Source of the DNA: an uncultured Caulobacterales bacterium
GTDB lineage: Bacteria; Pseudomonadota; Alphaproteobacteria; Caulobacterales; Caulobacteraceae
Reading direction: 5' to 3'
Assembly: GCA_903900155.1 (NCBI GenBank)
Contig: CAIUMD010000105.1
Location: 79,883-143,882 of the forward strand
DNA length: 64,000 nt
Of this stretch, positions 1 to 7,732 are shown piece by piece (position 1 is the stretch's first letter; the number at the start of each line of letters is the position of its first letter). A program made the translations under genes and the position numbers. A model generated the notes under the pieces. That model did no database searches. It had not been told where the DNA came from and saw nothing but the letters and a program-made list of their open reading frames with translations.

Positions 1-1
1 C

Positions 2-571
2 GCCCATGTCGGCCACATGCGCGACTTCCTCGACGGCGGCTACCAGGCCATGTGCGAGTTGAAGGACAGCGGCGCGGTCGGCGCGATCGGCCTGGGCGTC
101 AACGAGCAGGCGGTCTGCGAAGAGATTCTGGACCACGCCGATGTCGACGTCTTCCTGCTGGCCGGCCGCTACACGCTGCTGGAGCAGACGGCGCTGGAGC
201 GCTTCCTGCCGCGCTGCGTCGCGCGGAGCGTGGGCGTCATCGTCGGCGGGCCCTTCAACTCCGGCGTCCTAGTCGAGGCCGGCGGGATGCTGCACTACAA
301 CTACGAGGCCGCGCCCCGTGAGATCGTCGAGCGGGTGGAGCGCCTGCGCCGGGTCTGCGCCGTCCATGGTGTTCCGCTGGCCGCCGCGGCCCTGCAGTTC
401 CCTCTAGCCCATCCGGCGGTGCTGAGCGTCATTCCGGGTATGGTGACGCCGGATCAGGTGGCCGATGCAACGCTTTGGCTGGACATGACTATTCCCGCTG
501 CGTTGTGGTCCGATTTGAGATCGGAGGGCCTGATCCGCATTGATGCCCCCGCCACGCGAGCCGCCGCATGA
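2..571 (+). CDS. Aldo/keto reductase, D-threo-aldose (L-fucose) 1-dehydrogenase-like, 5' truncated
   Basis: Only the C-terminal ~190 residues are in the window; the frame is open to the left edge, so the start and the Asp-Tyr-Lys-His active site lie outside. What remains is the second half of an AKR TIM barrel, with GAIGLGVNE, the DVFLLAGRYTLLEQ strand and the VSVIPGM-like end (LSVIPGMVTPDQV) typical of the D-threo-aldose 1-dehydrogenase / L-fucose dehydrogenase group. These enzymes oxidise L-fucose, L-galactose or D-arabinose to the lactone with NAD(P). The stop overlaps the next start (ATGA), so it is translationally coupled to the dehydratase genes. Substrate is inferred from context; the family call is firm, the exact sugar is not. 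Confidence 0.8.
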   Translation, partial: AHVGHMRDFLDGGYQAMCELKDSGAVGAIGLGVNEQAVCEEILDHADVDVFLLAGRYTLLEQTALERFLPRCVARSVGVIVGGPFNSGVLVEAGGMLHYNYEAAPREIVERVERLRRVCAVHGVPLAAAALQFPLAHPAVLSVIPGMVTPDQVADATLWLDMTIPAALWSDLRSEGLIRIDAPATRAAA

Positions 572-858
572 AGCCGATCCTGCTGCATCCCGACGACAAC
601 GTCCTGGTGCTGGCCGAGCCGATCCTGGCGGGCCAGGCCATCGAGATCGACGACGCCGAACTGGTCGCGCCCGACGCTGTCGCCGTCGGTCACAAGATCG
701 CCCGGCGAGCCTTAGCTATCGGCGACAAGGTGTTGAAATACGGCGCGCCCATCGGCTCGATGACGGCTGCTGCAGTGGCCGGCGAGCATGTCCACATGCA
801 CAACATGAAGAGTGACTACATCGCCAGCCATACCCGGCTGGCCACGGGTGAAAGCTGA
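568..858 (+). CDS. UxaA-family dehydratase, small (SAF-domain) subunit
   Basis: This 96-residue protein matches the N-terminal SAF domain of altronate/galactarate dehydratases (start MKPILLHPDDNVLVL, with the conserved VAVGHKIARRAL and GAPIGSMTAAA blocks). In classic UxaA this domain is fused to the catalytic part; here it is a separate gene overlapping the large subunit by one base (TGATG at 856-860). It presumably works with that subunit to dehydrate a sugar acid. The neighbours (L-fucose dehydrogenase-like AKR, KDF-dehydrogenase-like SDR, mutarotase) point to L-fuconate or L-galactonate rather than altronate; that substrate is inference. Confidence 0.85.
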   Translation: MKPILLHPDDNVLVLAEPILAGQAIEIDDAELVAPDAVAVGHKIARRALAIGDKVLKYGAPIGSMTAAAVAGEHVHMHNMKSDYIASHTRLATGES

Positions 859-2063
859 TGAGCATCCAGGGCTACCTGCGCGCCGACGGCCGCAAGGGCA
901 TCCGCAACGTCGTGGCCGTGGCCTATCTGGTCGAGTGCGCCCACCACGTGGCCCGCACGATCGTGACCAGGAGCGACGATCCCGACGTTCACCTGATCGG
1001 CTTTCCCGGTTGTTATCCAAACGCTTATGCCCTGAAGGTCATGCAGGCGATCGGGACCCATCCCAACATCGGTGGCGTGTTGCTGATCTCGCTGGGCTGC
1101 GAGAGCTTCAACCGCGAGGCCCTGCGCGCGGCCATCGCCGCCAGCGGCCGGCCGGTCGAGACCCTGGTCATCCAGGAAAGCGGCGGCACCGCCGAGACCA
1201 TCCGCAAGGGCGTCGAGGCGGTGGCCCGCCTGAAGGCCGTCGCCGACCAGACCGCGCGCGTTCCGATGGACGTCTTCGAGCTGGTCATCGGCACCATCTG
1301 CGGCGGCTCGGACGGCACGTCGGGCATCACTGCCAACCCCGCCGTCGGCCGGGCCTTCGACCGCCTCGGCGCGGCCGGCGCGGCCTGTGTGTTCGAGGAG
1401 ACCGGCGAGCTGGTCGGCTGCGAGAAGATCATGGCCGACCGCGCGATCACGCCGGAGCTGGGCGCCGAGCTGGAAGCCAGCGTCCGTAAGGCCGAGGCCT
1501 ACTACACCGTTATGGGCTATGGCAGTTTCGCGCCCGGCAACGCCGAGGGCGGGCTGACGACCCAGGAAGAAAAGTCGATGGGGGCCTATTCCAAGTCGGG
1601 CTCGGCCCCGATCGTCGGCATCCTCAAACCTGGCGACCCGCCCCCGTCGGGTGGGCTTTACCTGCTGGACGTCGTGCCGGACGGCGAGGTCCGCTTCGGC
1701 TTCCCGAACATCTCCGACAATGCCGAGATCGTCGAGCTGATCGCCTGCGGGGCGCACCTGACCCTGTTCACCACGGGTCGCGGCTCGGTGGTCGGCTCGG
1801 CCGTCTCGCCGGTGATCAAGGTCTGCGCCAACCCCGAGACCTACCGAAAGCTGCCCGGCGACATGGATGTCGACGCCGGCCGGATCATGGAAGGACGCGG
1901 CACGCTGGACGAGGTCGGTGATGAGATCTTCGACCTCGTCTTAGCCGTGGCCGACGGGCAGCGGACGGTGTCAGAGGCGCTGGGCCATCAGGAATTCATC
2001 CTCACCTATAAGGCCTTCGACCCGATCGGTCCGGCCTGCCTGCCGCTGCGGCGCGCGAGCTAA
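858..2063 (+). CDS. UxaA-family dehydratase, large (catalytic) subunit; candidate L-fuconate/L-galactonate dehydratase
   Basis: This 401-residue protein is the catalytic part of the altronate/galactarate dehydratase family, from GYLRADGRKGIRN at the N terminus through GCESFN, ESGGTAETIRKG, the glycine-rich GTICGGSDGTSGITANPAVG stretch and the C-terminal TTGRGSVVGSAVSPVIKVC block. Family members remove water from aldonates using Fe2+ or Mn2+. With the 96-residue small subunit it rebuilds a complete UxaA. The expected product in this operon is a 2-keto-3-deoxy acid for the following SDR. No enolase-superfamily fuconate dehydratase is visible, so this pair may replace it. Confidence 0.85.
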   Translation: MSIQGYLRADGRKGIRNVVAVAYLVECAHHVARTIVTRSDDPDVHLIGFPGCYPNAYALKVMQAIGTHPNIGGVLLISLGCESFNREALRAAIAASGRPVETLVIQESGGTAETIRKGVEAVARLKAVADQTARVPMDVFELVIGTICGGSDGTSGITANPAVGRAFDRLGAAGAACVFEETGELVGCEKIMADRAITPELGAELEASVRKAEAYYTVMGYGSFAPGNAEGGLTTQEEKSMGAYSKSGSAPIVGILKPGDPPPSGGLYLLDVVPDGEVRFGFPNISDNAEIVELIACGAHLTLFTTGRGSVVGSAVSPVIKVCANPETYRKLPGDMDVDAGRIMEGRGTLDEVGDEIFDLVLAVADGQRTVSEALGHQEFILTYKAFDPIGPACLPLRRAS

Positions 2064-2074
2064 GGAACATCCGA

Positions 2075-2803
2075 ATGGGACGACTGACCGGAAAGACCGC
2101 GCTGGTGACGGCGGCGGCGCAGGGCATCGGCAAGGCCAGCGCGGAGTTGTTCGCCCGCGAAGGCGCGCGGGTCATCGCCACCGACCTGAACGAGGCGTTG
2201 CTGGCCAAGGTCGAGGGCTGCGAAGGCCGCCGCCTGGACGTCCTGGACCTCACCGCCATCAACGCCCTGGCCGCCGAGCTGGGCGCGATCGACGTGCTGT
2301 TCAACTGCGCCGGCTATGTCCATGCCGGCACGATCCTGGACTGCGACGAGAAGGCCTGGGCGTTCTCGAACGACATCAACGTCACGGCCCAGTACCGCAC
2401 GATCCGGGCCTTCCTGCCGGCCATGCTGGCGGCCGGGAAGGGCTCGATCGTCAACATGGCCTCGGTGGCCAGCTCGATCAAAGGCGTGCCCAATCGCTTC
2501 GCCTACGGCGCCACCAAGGCGGCGGTGATCGGCCTGACCAAGGCCGTGGCCGCCGACTTTGTGGGGCAGGGCGTGCGCTGCAACGCCATCTGCCCCGGCA
2601 CGGTCGACACGCCCTCGCTGAACCAGCGGCTGGCCGACACCGGCGACTACGAGGCCGCCCACAAGGCCTTCACCGCCCGCCAGCCGATGGGGCGCTTGGG
2701 CAGGGCCGAGGAGCTGGCGCAGCTGGCCCTGTACCTGGCCAGCGACGAGTCGAGCTTCACCACCGGCCAGATCCACATCATCGACGGCGGCTGGATCAAC
2801 TGA
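2075..2803 (+). CDS. SDR oxidoreductase, probable 2-keto-3-deoxy-L-fuconate dehydrogenase
   Basis: A 242-residue classical short-chain dehydrogenase: cofactor motif [13 protein letters not shown] near residue 12, NCAGYVH near 84, catalytic Ser in [13 protein letters not shown] (Tyr/Lys pair) near 147-151, and the C-terminal [10 protein letters not shown]. The pattern resembles human BDH2 and bacterial 2-keto-3-deoxy-L-fuconate 4-dehydrogenase. An Asp (ATDLN) after the second strand indicates NAD rather than NADP. It starts 11 bases after the dehydratase gene with AAGGA next to that stop codon. It would oxidise the dehydratase product to a diketo acid. Confidence 0.85.
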   Translation: MGRLTGKTALVTAAAQGIGKASAELFAREGARVIATDLNEALLAKVEGCEGRRLDVLDLTAINALAAELGAIDVLFNCAGYVHAGTILDCDEKAWAFSNDINVTAQYRTIRAFLPAMLAAGKGSIVNMASVASSIKGVPNRFAYGATKAAVIGLTKAVAADFVGQGVRCNAICPGTVDTPSLNQRLADTGDYEAAHKAFTARQPMGRLGRAEELAQLALYLASDESSFTTGQIHIIDGGWIN

Positions 2804-2804
2804 G

Positions 2805-3149
2805 ATGCGCCACTGCCTGGCCCTGGACCTCAAGGACGATCCGGCGCTGATCGAACGGTATGAGGCCTGGCACGCGGCTGGCGCCGTGCCGGCGGCGGTG
2901 ATCGCCTCGATCCGCGCGGCCGACATCCGCGACATGCAGATCTGGCGGCTGGGAACGCGCCTCTTCATGATCATGGAGACCGGCCCCGCGTTTTCGGCTG
3001 AGGCCAAGGCCGCCGCCGACATGGCCTCCGAGGACGTCCAGGCCTGGGAGCGCCTGATGTGGGAGTTCCAGCAGCCCCTGCTGGGCGCCGCCGACGGTGA
3101 GAAGTGGCTGGCGATGCGCCAGATCTTCGCTCTGGACGACCAGCCCTGA
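2805..3149 (+). CDS. L-rhamnose/L-fucose mutarotase (RhaM, DUF718 family)
   Basis: This 114-residue protein matches the RhaM family of small ferredoxin-like sugar mutarotases: [20 protein letters not shown] at the start, an alternating beta-alpha core, the [14 protein letters not shown] strand and a [10 protein letters not shown] helix near the end. These enzymes interconvert anomers of L-rhamnose or L-fucose, feeding the correct anomer to the dehydrogenase. It begins two bases after the SDR stop, so it belongs to the same transcript. Given the other genes, L-fucose is the likeliest substrate; L-rhamnose cannot be excluded from sequence alone. Confidence 0.8.
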   Translation: MRHCLALDLKDDPALIERYEAWHAAGAVPAAVIASIRAADIRDMQIWRLGTRLFMIMETGPAFSAEAKAAADMASEDVQAWERLMWEFQQPLLGAADGEKWLAMRQIFALDDQP

Positions 3150-3159
3150 CGACCAGCCC

Positions 3160-6100
3160 CTAGCGGTACCGGTAGCGCAGCCCCAGGCGGACGTCCCGGC
3201 CCGTGCGGTGCTGGTAGTTGGGGATCTGGCTGCGGTCGATGAACTGGCGCTGCGCCGCGTCGGTTAAGTTGGCCATGTCCGCCGCCAGGGTCAGTTGCGG
3301 CGAGATTCTGTAGCGCACCGAAACGTCGACCGTGGTCAGGGCTTCGAAGCCTTCGGCGTCGCCGCCGGTCGCGGCCGGCACATTGCCCAGATAGCGCCCG
3401 CGATGGCTGATCCCAGCCCGGGCGTCTAGGCGGCGGCCGTCGTAGTTCAGCGACAGATTGCCCACCAAGCGCGGCCCGCCCAGCGAGTCCTGAATCGCTT
3501 CCGTCGCGCCGTTAGGCATCCGATAGCGGACCTTGGAGCGCGTATAGGCCAGCGAGCCTTGCAGCCGCCAGCGCGCCAGCGTCGAACCCGGCGCGCCCAG
3601 CGGCGTGAAGCCCGAGATCTCCAGCCCGCTCAACCGGCCCTTGCCGGTATTGGCTGGGCGCACGAACTGCCAGATCGGCAGAGCCGGATCGCAGCCCGGC
3701 GTGCTGCCGCAAGCCTGGGCCGCGACACTGTCGGGCAGGCCGTAGGGATTGGCTAAGAACGGCGCCGGCGGACTGATGGTCTGCTGGATCACCGAGGCGA
3801 TCGCCTTGTGATAGGCCGCGATCGTCACCGCGCCGCCGTTCGGCGCGTACCACTCCGCGCCCAGGTCGAGGATCGTGGCGCGGGTGGGCGTCAGGTTCGG
3901 ATCGCCGGCCGAGACGCTCTTGAGGCTGGGCGTCGAGATGGTGAAGCCCGGGCGCAGACTGCGCAGGTCCGGGCGGACCATCACCCGCGCCGCGCCCATC
4001 CGCACGGTCCAGTCGCTGGCCGGTTCCCAGACCAGGTTGGCCGAGGGCAGCAGGTCGACATAGCTGCGCCTGGCGCGGACGGGCTTCAGGCTGCCGTCGG
4101 CCTGGACCTGCGAGCCGCGCGCGTCCTGCGCCGTCCGGGCCAGGCGCAGGCCGACATCGCCCCACAGCCGGCCATCGTTCTGACGTGGGCGCGACAGCAG
4201 GAGGTAGGCGGCGTCGTCGCGCTCGCCGATCGCGTAGTTGGTGGCCGCCGCGGGCTCGGGGCCCAGGCGGAAGGCGTCGCAGCCGGCCTGGGCGCAGGCT
4301 TGGCGTAGCATGGGCAAGCCTCGGGAGATGTCCGGCGCCAGCCACTGGCTAGGCGGGTTCACGGCGCCGAACGATGCGTCATTGCCGACCATGCGGACAT
4401 AGTCGCCGATCGGTACGGCGGCGAGGGCGGCCGGGATCAGGCCGTTCAGGTTGGCGGTCGTGCCATTGGATCGCGACAGGCTTACGGCCTCGGTGCGGTA
4501 GTCCTTGTGCAGCACGCCCGCGCGCCACTCCAGGCCGCGCGCCGCGCCCTTCAGGTCCAGCCCGGCGGTCTTGTAGCTGTTGTCGACCCAGTTGGGATCG
4601 TCGCGGACTTCCGACAGCGTCCAGGCCGAGGCCCGGTCCAGCACCGCGTCGCCATAGCCGATGTAGGGGCGCGAGGCGTCGCGGAAGTCGTAGACGAAAC
4701 CGTCCACGCCGTACTGGTCCATGTGCACCGTGTTCTGCACGGGGTTGCTGAAGTCCGAGCGCGAGAAGCCCAGCAGCGCGGTGGCCTCGACGCCATTGGC
4801 CAGCTGGTGGGTCGCAGACAGGGTGGCCTGGCGGAAGATGGTGTCGAGCTCGTCGTAGCGAGACTCGGACTTCACATCGACGCCGTCGAAAATCCCCGCC
4901 AGCAGCACGTCGGGACCCTTGCCGGTGCGGATCACCGGATCGATCGCGGTCACCGCGTTCAGGCCGCAGATTGGCGCGGCCGCCGGGCCGCAGGGCCCGG
5001 CGGTGCGAAAGGTGAAGCTCTCCAGCAGGTATTCGCTCCGCCGGGCGCGCAGGCTGGCGTACAGCAGGTCCAGCGAAACGCGGGTGCGGTCCGAGGGGCG
5101 CCAGTCCAGGGCGCCGGTCAGGCCCAGGCGCGACTGGTCGGCGGTCATCAGCTCCAGGCGTGGGATGCGGGCGTGAAGGGCGGCGTTGACCTGGTCCAGG
5201 CTGGCGCCGCCCCGGGTCCCGCCGAAGCCGGGATACAGTGCGTCGCCCGTCTGCCAGCCGCCCGCCGTGGTGCCCGCGTCGACGGCGTAGCGGCGTGAAT
5301 AGGCGGCCGAGACCAGCACGCCCAAGCGGTCGTCGGCCAGTCGCCGCGACACCACGATCGACCCACGCGGCGTCAGGCGGTCGGCGCGGCTGTTCCAGCT
5401 CTGCTCGCCGTATAGCAAAACACTCTTGTCGCGCAGGTCGAAGGCCGAGCGGGTGCGGATGTCGACCGTCGCGCCCAGCGAGCCTTCGTCGATGTCGGCG
5501 GTCGCCGTCTTCTGCACCTTGATCTGGCGGAAGAGGTCGGCGGCGAAGACGTTGTAGTCGAACGCCCGGCCACGATTGGTGCCGCCCCCGACATTGGCCC
5601 CGCCGAAGGTCGCCAGGGTCTCCATGCCGTTGATGCGCACGCGGGTGAAACGGCTGGCCACGCCGCGCAGGGCGATCTGCCGGGTCTCGCCGCCGTCGCT
5701 GACCGCCGCGGCGCCCGGCAGCTCCCGCAAGGCGTCGCCCAGGCTGATCGCGCCGGAGCGGGCGATCTCGTCTTCGGTCAGGATATCGACGGGCGAGGGC
5801 GTGCGGCGCTTGAGGAAGGTCGGCAGGTCGGCATTGGCGATGGCCGTGACGCTGACCGGCGCGACCTCGACGGGCGGCTCATCATCGAACCGGTGCGGGA
5901 GGTGCGGCTGCGGCAGAAGGCGCTTCGCGGGGCGGATGGCCTGCGGCGCGGCGGTGATCGTGACCACGCCGTCGACGCCGATCACGAAGGTCAGCCGCGA
6001 CCCGTCCAACAGGGTCACGAGGGCTGCCGGCAAGGACATGGTCCCGCGCAGGGACGGCGCCTGTCTGCTGGCGACCAGCGGGGCAGGGGCCAGAACCACG

Positions 6101-6258
6101 ACGCCGGTGCGCTCGGACACCGCCAGCAGGGCGCGCGCCAGGGGCTGCGCCGGTTGATCAAAGACATAGGTCCTCGGACTGGGCGCAGCCAGGGCCGGAA
6201 CACCGACCAGCAACGCGGCGAGAGCCGTCGCCGATCCGAACGCGCGGGAGCCATTCAT
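3160..6258 (-). CDS. TonB-dependent outer-membrane receptor with N-terminal STN (secretin/TonB) domain
   Basis: This is a 1032-residue outer-membrane receptor. A Sec signal peptide (cleavage after ALAA, about residue 25) is followed by an STN domain (about 28-105, with FDQPAQPLARALLAVSERTG), a linker, a plug (about 155-290, with SLGDALRELPGA and RGVASRFTRVRINGM) and a 22-strand-type barrel ending in an aromatic/Arg C terminus (LRYRYR). The STN domain is typical of receptors that signal to a FecR anti-sigma factor, but no FecI/FecR genes are within view. It lies opposite the pectin enzyme cluster, so a pectin-derived oligosaccharide is the likeliest cargo; this is inference. Confidence 0.9.
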   Translation of the reverse strand: MNGSRAFGSATALAALLVGVPALAAPSPRTYVFDQPAQPLARALLAVSERTGVVVLAPAPLVASRQAPSLRGTMSLPAALVTLLDGSRLTFVIGVDGVVTITAAPQAIRPAKRLLPQPHLPHRFDDEPPVEVAPVSVTAIANADLPTFLKRRTPSPVDILTEDEIARSGAISLGDALRELPGAAAVSDGGETRQIALRGVASRFTRVRINGMETLATFGGANVGGGTNRGRAFDYNVFAADLFRQIKVQKTATADIDEGSLGATVDIRTRSAFDLRDKSVLLYGEQSWNSRADRLTPRGSIVVSRRLADDRLGVLVSAAYSRRYAVDAGTTAGGWQTGDALYPGFGGTRGGASLDQVNAALHARIPRLELMTADQSRLGLTGALDWRPSDRTRVSLDLLYASLRARRSEYLLESFTFRTAGPCGPAAAPICGLNAVTAIDPVIRTGKGPDVLLAGIFDGVDVKSESRYDELDTIFRQATLSATHQLANGVEATALLGFSRSDFSNPVQNTVHMDQYGVDGFVYDFRDASRPYIGYGDAVLDRASAWTLSEVRDDPNWVDNSYKTAGLDLKGAARGLEWRAGVLHKDYRTEAVSLSRSNGTTANLNGLIPAALAAVPIGDYVRMVGNDASFGAVNPPSQWLAPDISRGLPMLRQACAQAGCDAFRLGPEPAAATNYAIGERDDAAYLLLSRPRQNDGRLWGDVGLRLARTAQDARGSQVQADGSLKPVRARRSYVDLLPSANLVWEPASDWTVRMGAARVMVRPDLRSLRPGFTISTPSLKSVSAGDPNLTPTRATILDLGAEWYAPNGGAVTIAAYHKAIASVIQQTISPPAPFLANPYGLPDSVAAQACGSTPGCDPALPIWQFVRPANTGKGRLSGLEISGFTPLGAPGSTLARWRLQGSLAYTRSKVRYRMPNGATEAIQDSLGGPRLVGNLSLNYDGRRLDARAGISHRGRYLGNVPAATGGDAEGFEALTTVDVSVRYRISPQLTLAADMANLTDAAQRQFIDRSQIPNYQHRTGRDVRLGLRYRYR

Positions 6259-6525
6259 AGGGTGTGCGCAAGCGTACCGGCGGTCCGACTACGCCAAACC
6301 ACGCTCCCAAAGATTCGACGCTTCGGCCGCTCCGCCCCGGACACCGCCACTCTCCGATTGTTCTCGGTATCCTTGTTGCCGACGACGATGCGGGGGATCG
6401 GCGCGACGATCAATGGCTGGTCGGACAATTGGGGCCAATCCCGAACTTTTTTGTGCGGATCGGCGGGCGGGAAACGTTGTTGAAATCTAGTTTCGCGAAC
6501 GCAAGGAGAATTCCTATATTTCTGC

Positions 6526-6541
6526 AAGTTACCGGTAACTT
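6526..6541. promoter_or_regulatory. Perfect 16-bp palindrome, candidate LacI-type operator
   Basis: AAGTTACCGGTAACTT is a perfect 16-base palindrome with a central CCGG, the architecture of LacI/GntR-family operators. It lies about 270 bases upstream of the receptor start and 295 bases upstream of the CE12 gene, in an A/T-rich stretch. The cognate regulator is not in the window. Confidence 0.5.
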
Positions 6542-6578
6542 TCCGCTTTTTCCAGGTCTCCAGGCATGCTTATCTCCA

Positions 6579-6592
6579 TGACACCGGTGACA
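6579..6592. promoter_or_regulatory. Second CCGG-centred palindrome (TGACACCGGTGACA)
   Basis: The inner eight bases CACCGGTG are perfectly palindromic and the outer bases are only partly so. It sits 38 bases after the first palindrome's end, so both could be bound by one dimeric sugar-responsive repressor. This is inferred from symmetry alone. Confidence 0.4.
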
Positions 6593-6642
6593 GAGATCCG
6601 GTGAGAACGGCCCCTGGATGGCCGCCATTTGGGGAGGGAACG

Positions 6643-6759
6643 ATGACCACGTCACCGCGCGCGCCGCGCCGTTCGGCCCTTGCCGATTCCCTCGCCGCCT
6701 ATCGCGAAATCACCGCCTGCAGCGTTCTGGGGCGACAGCTTTCCATCGGCCAGGCTTAG
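6643..6759 (+). other. Short ORF (38 codons) with strong ribosome-binding site, leader peptide or gene remnant
   Basis: An ATG at 6643 follows GGGGAGGGAACG, the best Shine-Dalgarno sequence in this region. It opens a 38-codon frame (MTTSPRAPRRSALADSLAAY to LSIGQA) that stops at 6757-6759, 77 bases before the CE12 start. No similarity is recognised. It may be a leader peptide, the stump of a decayed gene, or a fortuitous frame on the CE12 messenger. Confidence 0.3.
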
Positions 6760-6836
6760 GCGTTCGAGACCTCCTCCCGAGGCGCCAACTGGGGCGACGC
6801 CGGTCCCGACGCCGCCGACCTTCTTCGGAGTGATCC

Positions 6837-7724
6837 ATGCGTTTGAAGGCCCTGACCCTGGCCGCCGCCCTGGCGCTGACGCCGCTGGCGGCCCACGCTC
6901 AGACCGCGCCGACCCAGACGACGCAGGCAGAGGCTGCGCCGACGAAGTTCCGGGCCATCAAGATTGTGCTGATCGGGGATTCCACCACCGCCGTGCTGGG
7001 CGGCTGGGGGCCCAGCTTCTGCGGCTGGCATGTCACCTCCTTCGCCGCCTGCATCAACCTGGCGCGCGGCGGCCGTTCCAGCGGCAACTACCGCAGCGAG
7101 GGCTCGTGGGCGCTGGCCATGGACGAGATCAAGTCGGGCGGCTTCACCGACACCTATGTGCTGATCCAGTTCGGCCACAACGACCAGCCGGGCAAGCCGG
7201 GCCGCTCGACGGATCTGGCGACCGAGTTTCCCGTCAACATGAAGCGCTATGTGGATGAGGTGCGCGCCGCCGGCGGCAAGCCGATCCTGCTTACGCCGCT
7301 GACCCGTCGCCAGTTCAAGGACGGCACGCTGCAGGATGACCTGGGCCCCTGGGCCGAAGCGGTCCGCAAGGTCGCCGCCGAGACAAATACGCCGCTGGTC
7401 GACCTGCACGCCCGCAGCCAGGCCGCCGTCCAGGCCATGGGCCCCGTCGAGGCCATGAGGTTCGCCCAGCGTGCGCCCTCAGCCGAGGTGGTCGACGCCG
7501 CGACCAAGACCGGCACGACCATCCCGGCCAGCACCGGCGTCCCAGTGGCGCACGGCGCGCCGCCGATGGCCCAGAACAACGCCGCCGTGGAACCGATGGG
7601 CCAGGCCAAGCTGTCGTTCGACTACACTCACCTGGGTGTCGCCGGCGCCGACTATTTCTCGGCTATCGTCACCGACGAACTTTCAAAATCCGTGCCGGCG
7701 CTGCGCCGCTACCTGATCCAGTAG
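6837..7724 (+). CDS. Rhamnogalacturonan acetylesterase (SGNH hydrolase, CE12-type)
   Basis: This 295-residue secreted SGNH esterase has a Sec signal peptide (to AHAQ, about residue 22). Block I is GDST (nucleophile Ser49), block II is the Gly of ARGGRSS (about 78-80), block III is FGHND (Asn115) and block V is DYTHLG near the C terminus, supplying Asp and His. This arrangement matches family 12 carbohydrate esterases, which remove acetyl groups from rhamnogalacturonan and other pectins in the periplasm or outside. An insertion of roughly 60 residues (about 195-255, Ala/Pro/Gln-rich) lies between the core and block V. It is the first gene of the plus-strand pectin enzyme run. Confidence 0.85.
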   Translation: MRLKALTLAAALALTPLAAHAQTAPTQTTQAEAAPTKFRAIKIVLIGDSTTAVLGGWGPSFCGWHVTSFAACINLARGGRSSGNYRSEGSWALAMDEIKSGGFTDTYVLIQFGHNDQPGKPGRSTDLATEFPVNMKRYVDEVRAAGGKPILLTPLTRRQFKDGTLQDDLGPWAEAVRKVAAETNTPLVDLHARSQAAVQAMGPVEAMRFAQRAPSAEVVDAATKTGTTIPASTGVPVAHGAPPMAQNNAAVEPMGQAKLSFDYTHLGVAGADYFSAIVTDELSKSVPALRRYLIQ

Positions 7725-7732
7725 GCATCCCA

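Larger units (their letters stand above)
6259..6836. promoter_or_regulatory. Divergent regulatory region between TonB receptor and pectin enzyme genes
   Basis: This is the longest gene-free stretch in the window (578 bases). It separates the minus-strand receptor from the plus-strand CE12 gene and must contain both promoters. It is more A/T-rich than its surroundings around 6440-6580 and holds two CCGG-centred palindromes (6526-6541 and 6579-6592). It also contains a short ORF with a strong Shine-Dalgarno sequence at 6643-6759. No RNA gene or known riboswitch was recognised. Confidence 0.6.
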
